64,000 bases of DNA. Source: UBA4720 sp038227135. GTDB lineage: Bacteria > Gemmatimonadota > Gemmatimonadetes > Gemmatimonadales > Gemmatimonadaceae. The first letter of the stretch is position 1. The number at the start of each line of letters is the position of its first letter. Of the stretch, positions 1-7,774 are shown in pieces. Location of the stretch: the NCBI GenBank assembly GCA_038227135.1, contig JBBRQC010000005.1, forward strand, positions 39,769 to 103,768. Reading direction: 5' to 3'. The notes beneath the pieces were generated by a model. That model was given only the letters and a program-made list of their open reading frames with translations. It searched no databases and was not told the DNA's origin. A program made the translations under genes and the position numbers.

Positions 1-2413
1 TGCCCACGCTTTCGTTCTCGCTCTGTGTGACTATCGAGGAGCCATGATCCGCGTCGTAGCTGACCGATATCACGCGATCAAGGCCCTCTCGCACCGGCTC
101 GATGTGCGTTATGAGAATCACCTGCTCAAAGCGATCGTGCAGTCCGCGCAAGAGCTCGACGACGTTGAACCGTCTCGCCTCGTCGAGCGATCCGAAAACC
201 TCGTCGAGAATGAGGAGCGAGAAGGCCTGGCCCGCGCGTTCCGCGATCATCTGCGAGATCGCCAGGCGCAGTACCAGGTTCGCCAGATCCTCCTCTCCGC
301 CCGACAGCACTGGCTTCGGTACACCGTCCTCCAGAATAACGATGTTGTACTGGTCATCCAGCTCGAGCTCCGTATAGCGCGCATCCGTGAGCTCGCTCAG
401 GAACGCGCTCGCCAGCTCCGACAACTCCGGGCGCAGCTGGAAGTTCAGATCCGTGCGCAAATCCGAAAAAGCGCGATCCAGCTCGTCGTGCATCCGCCTG
501 TCGTCCTGCAGTACTTCCAGCTCGGCAACTTTTTTCTTCAGATCCTCTGCCGCTCGCTCCGCGGCGGCAAGAGCGACGGTCGCGCTGGACACCTGCTCCT
601 GCGCGCGCGCCGCCGCGACTTTCGACTCCTGCAACTCGCCCCGAACGCGCTCGAACTCCGTTTTCAGCTCGTTGAAGTCCTTTTCCGTGAAGGAGATCTG
701 CGCCCGCCGCGTGCGCAGAGTGCCAAGCGTCGATTGAACGCGCATGATCTCCTGCGCAATCCGCGTCTGTTCCAGCCGGAGCTGCGGCTCGCGGTCCAGC
801 ATGGCCTGGAACCGACCTACCTCCGCCTCCATCGGCATCAATCGATCGACTTCCGCGATGACCTCGGCGTGACGCGCCGGGTCGTAACCGGGCGGGATTC
901 GCGAGAGGTCACGCTTCATCTGCACCTGACGCTGCTGCTTGGCGGCGATCTCGCGAACGATCGTCCCAAGCTCCTGCACCGCGAGCTGCACTTTGGCGAG
1001 CCGCCGCTCGAGCGTTCCGACTTCCTGCATCAGCACGCGGCGCTTCTCGTCCAGCTCACGCACGTCTTCAGGCATCTGCTCCAGCTGCTCTACCCGGGCT
1101 TTGTAATAGTTCCCGTCGACATTGACGGTATCCATCAGCTCATCGAGGTGCTCGACCACCGTGTGCAGGCTTCCTCCAAGCGGGCGGCTGCAAGTCGGAC
1201 ATTCCCCGTTCTCGCCGAGTGAGACGACCCGGTCGCGCTGGACTTTGACCTCGGCGTACTGGGCGCGGAGCGCCTCGCGCTTGGTCTGTGCTTCCTGCCT
1301 GTCGCGCACCCACTCGGTCCGCCGAGCTTCGAGCAGACCTTGAGCATCCTCCAGCTCCGACCGCTTCTTCTCCAGCTCGAGAGTCGCTTCTTCCTCGAGA
1401 GCGGGTGCGCGCTCGATCTTCGAGTGCCGGTCTTCGAGCCTCGCGATCTCTTCGCGCAGAGCGGACTCGCCCTCGAGGAGCGTCTTGCGGCGGCCTTCCT
1501 CGCGATAAAGCGTATTGAGCGCCTGCAGCTCCACGTTCAGCGCGAACAACGGCTCGATGGCTTCGCGAAGATTGTCCAGCTGCGCTCTCGCGGCCTGAAC
1601 CCCCTCCAGCTCGCGGACGACGCGCTCCGAGTCGCGATGCAGCGCCGATTCCTTTTCCTCGGCGACGGTGATCTGGGTGAGGAGCTGGGCGGACTGCTCG
1701 CGCTGCCGCTGCACCATTTCCCAGCGCGGCTCGATGGACATCATCTCGCGCGCTCGAACCGCTCCGCGATGAGCAGCCTGGTGCGCGCGTCCCTCCGCCT
1801 CCGCCTTTTTGGATGCGGCCTCGGCGAGCGAGCGCAGCACGGCTTCGGGGTCAGGCATCCCGCGATGCATTCCTTCGATCGACGCCCTCACGCGATTTCG
1901 CTTCTCGCGTGTGAGATCCTGAGCAATGCGGAGTTTTTCGTAGCCAAGTACCCGGGACAGGAACTGTCCACGCTTTGCCGGCGTCATCGCCGCCATCACG
2001 CTGAGCTCTTTCTGACCCGTGAAATAGGTGTGAAAGAATTCCGAGAGCGACATGCCCAGTCGCCGCTGGAGCAGATCGGTAACTGCTGAAATGGTGTTCG
2101 CAATAGGTGTGTCCGCGCCATCCAGATAGACTTCGGCGCTGGTGAGTCCCCGACACACGCGATAGCGGTGCGAACCGAGCTCGAAGTCCAGTTGCACCTC
2201 GACCGGGGCGCGCGCGCCGGCGCCCATGAAGCGAATCGAGTCGCGGTTGCCCCGAATCGCGGCATTGCCGTAGAGCGCCCACGCTATCGCTTCGAGAATC
2301 GTTGTCTTGCCGGCGCCGTTAGGTCCGATAATCCCGGTAAGCCCGGTCTCGAAGTTGATTTCCGTCCGGGCATGCTGACGAAAGTTGGTCAGACTGAGGG
2401 TGTTCAGTCTCAA
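1..2413 (-). CDS. sbcC: SbcC/Rad50-type SMC-like ATPase (3' end beyond window)
   Basis: Large subunit of the SbcCD (Rad50-Mre11) complex, which tethers and processes DNA ends and hairpins. Reading leftward from a TTG at 2413, which overlaps the sbcD stop by four bases (TTGA), the frame stays open to the edge, giving at least 804 residues. The N-terminus has a Walker A (GPNGAGKTT, about residues 32-40). Long charged coiled coils flank a zinc hook, C-P-T-C at residues 405-408. The C-terminus carries the ABC signature LSGGEEDLANL and a Walker B (LLILDEVFGSLDEARR). The tail after the VILITHIEPVREG motif is near the normal end of the family, so only a few residues are probably missing. It is the last gene of the nurA-herA-sbcD operon. 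The long open frame on the plus strand here is a shadow. Family assignment is firm. Confidence 0.93.
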   Translation of the reverse strand, partial: MRLNTLSLTNFRQHARTEINFETGLTGIIGPNGAGKTTILEAIAWALYGNAAIRGNRDSIRFMGAGARAPVEVQLDFELGSHRYRVCRGLTSAEVYLDGADTPIANTISAVTDLLQRRLGMSLSEFFHTYFTGQKELSVMAAMTPAKRGQFLSRVLGYEKLRIAQDLTREKRNRVRASIEGMHRGMPDPEAVLRSLAEAASKKAEAEGRAHQAAHRGAVRAREMMSIEPRWEMVQRQREQSAQLLTQITVAEEKESALHRDSERVVRELEGVQAARAQLDNLREAIEPLFALNVELQALNTLYREEGRRKTLLEGESALREEIARLEDRHSKIERAPALEEEATLELEKKRSELEDAQGLLEARRTEWVRDRQEAQTKREALRAQYAEVKVQRDRVVSLGENGECPTCSRPLGGSLHTVVEHLDELMDTVNVDGNYYKARVEQLEQMPEDVRELDEKRRVLMQEVGTLERRLAKVQLAVQELGTIVREIAAKQQRQVQMKRDLSRIPPGYDPARHAEVIAEVDRLMPMEAEVGRFQAMLDREPQLRLEQTRIAQEIMRVQSTLGTLRTRRAQISFTEKDFNELKTEFERVRGELQESKVAAARAQEQVSSATVALAAAERAAEDLKKKVAELEVLQDDRRMHDELDRAFSDLRTDLNFQLRPELSELASAFLSELTDARYTELELDDQYNIVILEDGVPKPVLSGGEEDLANLVLRLAISQMIAERAGQAFSLLILDEVFGSLDEARRFNVVELLRGLHDRFEQVILITHIEPVREGLDRVISVSYDADHGSSIVTQSENESVG

Positions 2414-3600
2414 GCGGTCGCTTCCTCTTCCGCCGGCCCGGCGAGAGCGTCGGCTTCCCGCAGGTAGTGAAGACCCAGCTCGACAAGAGCCTCACGATTG
2501 ATGTTCTCGGTGAGAACGCGCGACCGGAGCTTGTCGCGGACCGTGTCGGCGAGGGAGGCGCGGCGACCCGGAGCGGCTTGACCCTTTTCCGGACGCACGA
2601 TCTCGGGTCGCCGGGTATCGAGATTGAAGTGCAACGCCCTCCGTTTGTACTCTCTGAGAGACTTGTGATCCAGGTCACGAAGGATGTGCCTCGGGACGTC
2701 CCGCACGACGAGCCGCACGATCTTGTCGTCGATCCCGCCATCGCAGTTGTCCAATACTGCGTGAATCGCTTCGTCCAGCGCACTGGGTGAAAGACCCGCG
2801 CCCGAAAGAGGCGGCAGATCCACCCAGGCTCGCAGAGGTGGGAGTGGATGAAATTTATGCATGTTTGTCGCGAGATCGTGCTCGATGATTCCCTTGCCAC
2901 CGATGCCCATCTCGCGCTCTTCGGCCAGTTCGCCCCAGGGATTCGTGCTGGTGTAATCGACGGATCCCGAATAGAACGCATTCGGCGCGACGGACCGATA
3001 TACGTGATAGTGGCCGAGCGCAACGTAGTCCCATTTTTCCGCCCCGAGCTCTTCCCTTGAGATCTCCATCGTTGAGCGGTCGAGCTCCCGTCCATGTTTC
3101 GGCAGCACTCCTTCGATCTCCCCGTGCAGAAGGAGGACGTTGTGCCTGGCGGTGTGATCCGGCTCGAGAGCGGGCTTATCCTGCGCCATGTCGGGCACGG
3201 CCAGAATCATCAGATCACGCTCCGGAACCGATATACGCTTGGAATCGCCGTCCACCACCGTGATTCCGAGCCCCCGGAAAAGGCCGAGGATGCAGCCCGT
3301 TTCCGCCGTGCGGGGTGTGTCATGGTTGCCCGCAATCATCACTACAGTCGCGTCCGGTAGCATCTGCATCAGCCGCGAAAACTGAAGGAATCCATGGAGG
3401 ATCGCGGGATTCGTCGGGCGAACGGTGTGAAACACGTCGCCCGCAATGAGAACGATATCCGGCCGCAGCTCGATCACGGTGTCTATCACCCGGCGCAGCG
3501 ACGTCGCGACGTCGGCTTCCCGTTGATTGATCCCGGTCGGTGTCTGCCGCTGGTACTGCCGGAACCCAAGATGTATGTCGGCAAGATGAACGAGTCTCAT
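2410..3600 (-). CDS. sbcD: SbcD/Mre11-type DNA exonuclease subunit
   Basis: Calcineurin-like metallophosphoesterase that acts as the nuclease partner of SbcC. The phosphoesterase motifs are in order: DIHLG (D8, H10), AGDVFH (D55), AGNHD (N92-D94), LLLHGEIEG and GHYHVYR, which together bind the two catalytic metals. I start it at the ATG at 3600 because it overlaps the upstream stop by four bases (ATGA) and gives the family's normal beginning, MRLVHLADIHLG; a start at 3624 would add eight unconserved residues. The protein has 396 residues, normal for Mre11/SbcD. It lies between a secreted protein gene and sbcC, and translational coupling is likely. Confidence 0.94.
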   Translation of the reverse strand: MRLVHLADIHLGFRQYQRQTPTGINQREADVATSLRRVIDTVIELRPDIVLIAGDVFHTVRPTNPAILHGFLQFSRLMQMLPDATVVMIAGNHDTPRTAETGCILGLFRGLGITVVDGDSKRISVPERDLMILAVPDMAQDKPALEPDHTARHNVLLLHGEIEGVLPKHGRELDRSTMEISREELGAEKWDYVALGHYHVYRSVAPNAFYSGSVDYTSTNPWGELAEEREMGIGGKGIIEHDLATNMHKFHPLPPLRAWVDLPPLSGAGLSPSALDEAIHAVLDNCDGGIDDKIVRLVVRDVPRHILRDLDHKSLREYKRRALHFNLDTRRPEIVRPEKGQAAPGRRASLADTVRDKLRSRVLTENINREALVELGLHYLREADALAGPAEEEATA

Positions 3601-4442
3601 CTTGCTCGCATTGCCCTGATCCACTGGGTGATCTTCGTCCGCACCTGCATTGGTTCCTCCTTCGGATCGCCTCGACCGTCCGGAGCCGATTCGATTGTCG
3701 AATGCACGATGATGCTGCTCTTCGAGTCAGTAATCCAGCCGAGCCGTCGATCGATCTGAATGGTTCCGGAGAGCTGACCGGACGTGCCGTATCCTGGACC
3801 GGCCGGGGCGGCGCCAGCGGTGTTGATCCTCGACATCGTTCCGCGCATGGAGATGTAAGCGATGTCCCCGTTTCGTCCCAGAGAGTCGAGACGGAAAGTC
3901 GCGCGGACCGCGCCGACCGCCCCGGGCTCGCTGCTGAGCGGGATCTGCATTTCCCGGGTCCACTTCTCTCCGATCGCCACCGGGCTGCGAGTCAGCACCG
4001 CCGGCATCTCGCCGAATATGTGTCGCAGCTCGCTGTTCGAATCCCCATCATCCACCATTTCCATCCTGCCATCCACCGATACCCGCAGCAAGACGGGGCT
4101 CGACTGCATCGCCCGACGCTTGAGATCCGCCAGCGAGGCCGCCGAAGCGGGAGTCATCGCCACGGAATCCGTAATCGTCTGCATCAGAGTGCCGGCAGAC
4201 GTGTACTGCTCCGCGATCGCGCGAGTGAACACCTCGATCGATGTCGTCATCGAAGTGGCATCGTGCCGGTGGCCGGGCTTGGTCCCGGTCATCTCCACTG
4301 TCTGCGAGAGGTGCATCCGCAGGGTGTCGCCGATGTGAGGCCGGATCTGGAGCAGAACCGACTGACCGGGCGCAGCAGTCGCGGAAAAAAACAAAGCGAG
4401 AAAAGCCAGGCCCCCTCGCGCTGGCGCTATTCTAAAACCCAT
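3597..4442 (-). CDS. secreted protein of unknown function inside the end-resection operon
   Basis: A 281-residue protein that I do not recognise with confidence. Its N-terminus is a typical Sec signal peptide: basic GFRIAPAR, a hydrophobic stretch GLAFLALFFSATAA, then a probable cleavage after APGQ. The mature part looks like an all-beta extracellular protein, with repeated short strands, Thr/Ser-rich segments and motifs such as GEKWTREMQIPL and LGWITDSKS; it is weakly reminiscent of DUF6263-type proteins. The gene overlaps the herA-like stop by 11 bases and the sbcD start by four, so it is part of the same transcript although its product must leave the cytoplasm. A DNA-repair role is therefore doubtful; it may be a passenger. 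Confidence 0.72.
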   Translation of the reverse strand: MGFRIAPARGGLAFLALFFSATAAPGQSVLLQIRPHIGDTLRMHLSQTVEMTGTKPGHRHDATSMTTSIEVFTRAIAEQYTSAGTLMQTITDSVAMTPASAASLADLKRRAMQSSPVLLRVSVDGRMEMVDDGDSNSELRHIFGEMPAVLTRSPVAIGEKWTREMQIPLSSEPGAVGAVRATFRLDSLGRNGDIAYISMRGTMSRINTAGAAPAGPGYGTSGQLSGTIQIDRRLGWITDSKSSIIVHSTIESAPDGRGDPKEEPMQVRTKITQWIRAMRAR

Positions 4443-6381
4443 ACGGATCGTTCTCGGGCACGGAACGAATGCTGGCCGCCAGCGGACGCTGCGCCGGCTG
4501 CGCGGGAATGACCTTCCGGAACTGGGAGCTGAAATACGCCTTTACGTCATTCGGGCGCGCGAGCAATGTCGCGTTGCGCGCGCGAACCACTTCCTGCTCC
4601 GTATATAGCGCGGTGATTTCCTGAACCCAGGGCAGCGTAATCGTGGGGTCGAGCGGCCTCAACGCGCGAAGGATCGCCGCCTCGAGTGAAACCTCACTCG
4701 ATTGCGGATAGCGCTCCGAGCCCTCGCGACCCTGCATCACTGCCGGACGAGGGAAGCGCACGAAAATCGGCTGCGTAAAATGTGGGTGGCGAATCATCAA
4801 CTGTCCCTTCTCCAGTGTCGCGAGCTTGGTTCTCGTCGCCGGGCTCAGCACCGCATACCCGGGCGTCGAAAGCTCGTCGGGATCCATCCGTCCGAAGAGC
4901 GCCGTACCAGAGTTGCCGACGACGCGGCGGTGCACCTGCGACCGGAATTGCTGGGCGCTGAAGAGCACCAGGCCCAGGTAACGGCCTCGCTCCGCGATAT
5001 CGAGCAACATTTTCCGGACGTAAGTATCCGGTCCATCGCCCGGCGCGTACTTGTTGAGCTCGTCGACGAACACCACGAGGTGTTTGACGCCGAGGTCCCT
5101 TCGTTCCAGATGCTCGCGCAGCTTGGAGACGATGCGGGCGAAGATGAGATCCTGCGCATCTTCCTCGAGGTTGGCGACGTCCACTACGTACACCGTCTTT
5201 TCCTCAAAGCTCCCGAACGGGAGGTCACTCACCGCTCCGGAATCGGTCACCAGCCCGGCGCACCGGGTGGAGATGTTGGACAGCCGGTTCCGGACCTTTC
5301 GGATGGTCGCCACGTGGTGAGTACGCCAGCTCTCTCCGTTCCTCTTTTCCAGTCCCTGCAGAACGTCCCTGAACCAGGCGTCCAGATCGGCGAACGACTC
5401 CACGCTGTGATTTTTCGCGAGCACTCCGTCCGCGGCAAACTCCTTGTCGACCACGTTCTCCGTGATGAAATCAATCAGCGCGTCGGCCTTCGCATCGATG
5501 TCATCCTTGTTGAGGAGCACCTCCGCGTACTGCAGAACCTCCCGCAACCCCCACGTCAGCGGAGTTACATTGTCCAGCAGCTCCTCGTTGTTCCTGAACG
5601 TGTTGAGCGCGAGTCCCTTCGCCGTGTACGGCGCGAAGTATTCGACTTTCGAAAACGGCTTCGCCTCTACACCCAGCTTCTCGTAGAGAGCTTCGTCGGT
5701 CTTCTCGACCTTGCCCGGCTGGTCTAGGTAGCAGAGGTCGGGGCCCTTGACGTTGAAGCAGACAGCGGCAATCGACCCCTTCTCCTCGGGGAAGTGCGTG
5801 AACAGCGACGCGAGCAGCCACTCCACCGCGCTCGTCTTGGTCGCCAGCCCCGACACACCGGTGATGTTGAGGTGCGCCGCCTCGGGACCAAGTAGAAAGT
5901 CCGCGTCGAGGTAGATCACGGCGTCGGTTCCTCCGGCGCGATACACGCCGACGGGAATTCCGGTGTTGGCGCCTTCCTTCAAATAGCTGTCCATCCGGAG
6001 CGCAACGTGCACATCCGCTTCCTCGGCCAGGAAAACCTGTCCCATCGGCACGGGCTGAAGCGGCTCTTCGGGAATCTGCCTCAGCACCGCCGCGGTATAG
6101 AGCCGGATTTCCGCTCTCTCCGTCGAGGCGAATCCCGCCTGCGTCGGCGATCCGTCGTGGCCAAGCACGTCGTGCATCGGAGACTGCAGGTCGGTGTAGC
6201 TGAATCCTTCGACGACGATCCCATAGATCCGCGGGATTTGTCCATCCATCGGCTGCGCGCCATCCACGCGCACTATCGTTCCGATGCCCACCGGCGAATT
6301 GATCGCCGTCCAGAAATGGAATTCGTGCGGGGTGTTGGGCTTCCGTTCCGTTGCGACTACTCGTCCAAGCGCTTCGCTCAT
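4432..6381 (-). CDS. herA: HerA-like hexameric DNA translocase (DUF87 ATPase)
   Basis: A 649-residue ATPase of the HerA/FtsK superfamily, which in archaea pumps DNA for NurA during end resection. The first 110 residues resemble the HAS-barrel region (VGIGTIVRVDG, IYGIVVEGF). The P-loop, residues 175-184, reads GVSGLATKTS, a non-canonical Walker A that lacks the glycine before lysine. Walker B is LVVFVDELNKY (about 435-445). The sensor/arginine-finger part reads LFSAQQFRSQVHRRVVGNSG, as expected for HerA. I start at the ATG at 6381 because it overlaps the nurA stop (ATGA) and begins the conserved reading MSEALGRVVATERKPN; 57 upstream residues in frame overlap nurA and are not plausible. Neighbours nurA, sbcD and sbcC support a resection role. 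Confidence 0.87.
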   Translation of the reverse strand: MSEALGRVVATERKPNTPHEFHFWTAINSPVGIGTIVRVDGAQPMDGQIPRIYGIVVEGFSYTDLQSPMHDVLGHDGSPTQAGFASTERAEIRLYTAAVLRQIPEEPLQPVPMGQVFLAEEADVHVALRMDSYLKEGANTGIPVGVYRAGGTDAVIYLDADFLLGPEAAHLNITGVSGLATKTSAVEWLLASLFTHFPEEKGSIAAVCFNVKGPDLCYLDQPGKVEKTDEALYEKLGVEAKPFSKVEYFAPYTAKGLALNTFRNNEELLDNVTPLTWGLREVLQYAEVLLNKDDIDAKADALIDFITENVVDKEFAADGVLAKNHSVESFADLDAWFRDVLQGLEKRNGESWRTHHVATIRKVRNRLSNISTRCAGLVTDSGAVSDLPFGSFEEKTVYVVDVANLEEDAQDLIFARIVSKLREHLERRDLGVKHLVVFVDELNKYAPGDGPDTYVRKMLLDIAERGRYLGLVLFSAQQFRSQVHRRVVGNSGTALFGRMDPDELSTPGYAVLSPATRTKLATLEKGQLMIRHPHFTQPIFVRFPRPAVMQGREGSERYPQSSEVSLEAAILRALRPLDPTITLPWVQEITALYTEQEVVRARNATLLARPNDVKAYFSSQFRKVIPAQPAQRPLAASIRSVPENDPYGF

Positions 6382-7379
6382 GAAATTGCTCTCAGGAATT
6401 CTTCGCAGTCTCTGACTCCGTACGCGAGCTTGTCCCACCGTCCGTCGGGGAGTGAAAGCGGAGTCGTCTCCGCCATTATCCATCTGGATATTTCGTTGGC
6501 GCGGTCGGAAGCACGCTCCCGCTCGGCGACTTCCACGCGGACCAGTCCCCACAGCGGGTCGCGGCCTTCGGCGCCCCGCAGCCGGAGATACCAGCTCATT
6601 ACAGAATTCCGCGACCGGGGCGAGACACGAAACACCGAAGACCGCTCGCCCTTTCGCAGGCCGAGCACGATTCGGAGAGCGTCACCCTCGACGTAAAGCG
6701 TGCGATGGCTCTTGATCACGCCAACCGCCAGCGGCGACGATGCGACGCTCGCGGTTCTGCTGATTCCGCCATCGATGAAGATCGGAGATTCGCCGTTTGC
6801 GCACCACGCTTCTGCCAACCGATCCTCGAGCTGCTCGCGTTGCTGATCGACGGCGCGAGTCGCGCGCTCGAGCAGTACCGCGGGATGCTGGCTCGGATAC
6901 TCGCCGCTCTTGTCCGGCGTCGAGGTGTCAACGATCTGCCAGCTCGTCTGAGCAGCTTCGGCGCTCAAATCGGCGAGGGCAGGCAGATACCGCAGCGGCA
7001 GATATATCTTCCGCTCCACGCGCGGCGGCTGGTGTCCCCACGTCGTCATCCGCCGGTCGACCCGGACTCTCACGGCCGCCGAAACCGTGCCGATAACGAT
7101 GGGCATTCCACTATGATGCGCGACGATCTGCACCCTCTGCGTCCCGTCGAGGAAAGCCCCGAATCCCGACTTCGCCTCGGGAGAGAAATCCGGAACGCGC
7201 GCCACGCGCAACACAGTTCCCTCGATGACGGTCGCGGCGCGCAGCGCCGGCGGATCGCTGGTGGCGAGCGGCTCGACAGACCCGGGACCATCCATCACGC
7301 TCACTCCCGGAAGCTGGCGCATCAGCAACCGAAGCGCGGCCCGACTCGGCGCGTCCGGACCTGAGTTCCTTACCGGCAC
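6378..7379 (-). CDS. nurA: NurA-like 5'-3' nuclease
   Basis: A 333-residue protein with the NurA domain pattern: a first acidic motif FLDGT (D78), a second motif FIDGGIS (D203) and a downstream VGVIKSHR segment (K223), matching the metal-binding and substrate residues of NurA nucleases. NurA forms a complex with HerA and resects DNA ends made by Mre11-Rad50. The start is a GTG at 7379, six bases after the stop of the Lrp-like gene, with a GGAG ribosome-binding site inside the end of that gene. The four-base overlap with herA strongly suggests coupled translation. Sequence divergence from archaeal NurA is high, so the family call rests partly on operon context. Confidence 0.75.
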   Translation of the reverse strand: MPVRNSGPDAPSRAALRLLMRQLPGVSVMDGPGSVEPLATSDPPALRAATVIEGTVLRVARVPDFSPEAKSGFGAFLDGTQRVQIVAHHSGMPIVIGTVSAAVRVRVDRRMTTWGHQPPRVERKIYLPLRYLPALADLSAEAAQTSWQIVDTSTPDKSGEYPSQHPAVLLERATRAVDQQREQLEDRLAEAWCANGESPIFIDGGISRTASVASSPLAVGVIKSHRTLYVEGDALRIVLGLRKGERSSVFRVSPRSRNSVMSWYLRLRGAEGRDPLWGLVRVEVAERERASDRANEISRWIMAETTPLSLPDGRWDKLAYGVRDCEEFLRAIS

Positions 7380-7385
7380 CGGCGG

Positions 7386-7664
7386 CTACTCCAGCCCGAT
7401 ATCCCACGCCTGCTCGAGGTCCTTCTTCGAGTAGGCGCGGAAGGCGGTGAGCGTATGGGTCGACTTGATGCCCGGAACCACCGTGACCTCCTCGGTCACG
7501 ATGCGGGCGATCGCCTCGTGCTCGGCGACTTCTATCATCGCGACCAGATCCCATTCGCCCGAAACCGAATAGACCTGCGAAACGCCATCTATTCCCGCCA
7601 GTTTGGTGGCGCATTTCGCGATCTGCTGCGGCTCGGCCTTGATCAATACGATGGCGGTAATCAT
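7386..7664 (-). CDS. stand-alone Lrp/AsnC ligand-binding (RAM) domain protein
   Basis: A 92-residue protein made only of the C-terminal sensor domain of Lrp/AsnC regulators, without the helix-turn-helix. The family pattern is clear: an opening beta strand ITAIVLIKAE, the VYSVSGEWDLVAMIEV core and a closing VPGIKSTHTLTAFR. Such RAM-only proteins bind amino acids and assemble as octamers or modulate full-length Lrp paralogues. I start at ATG 7664, where the conserved domain begins; 32 in-frame residues upstream look non-coding. It is the first gene of the nurA-herA-sbcDC operon, which is an unusual partner and suggests either metabolic control or chance attachment. Confidence 0.85.
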   Translation of the reverse strand: MITAIVLIKAEPQQIAKCATKLAGIDGVSQVYSVSGEWDLVAMIEVAEHEAIARIVTEEVTVVPGIKSTHTLTAFRAYSKKDLEQAWDIGLE

Positions 7665-7774
7665 GGGGGCCCCGATGCTGCTATCTTTGGTGAGCGGCGT
7701 CGCCGCGAGAGGTGAGACATATAACGATACCGGCGCGGCAGACACTACGCCACGTTGCAAAATAGAGGTTTAGG
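7665..7774. promoter_or_regulatory. divergent promoter region, resection operon / pseudo-helicase gene
   Basis: A 110-bp gap between two divergent starts (ATG 7664 leftward, ATG 7775 rightward) that must hold both promoters. It is locally AT-richer than its surroundings, with ATATAAC around 7719-7725 and a TTGCAAAATAG stretch just before 7775. I could not pair a convincing -35 box with either element. The rightward gene has a GAGG ribosome-binding site. Confidence 0.4.

Noticed and set aside
44..1222. Long plus-strand open frame at the left edge (392 codons)
   Set aside because: It is the antisense shadow of sbcC; the minus-strand reading has Walker motifs and the zinc hook, and the plus-strand protein is Arg/Leu-rich without recognisable domains.
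4702..5727. Plus-strand open frame of 341 codons
   Set aside because: Shadow of the herA-like gene, whose reading shows Walker B and HerA motifs on the minus strand.
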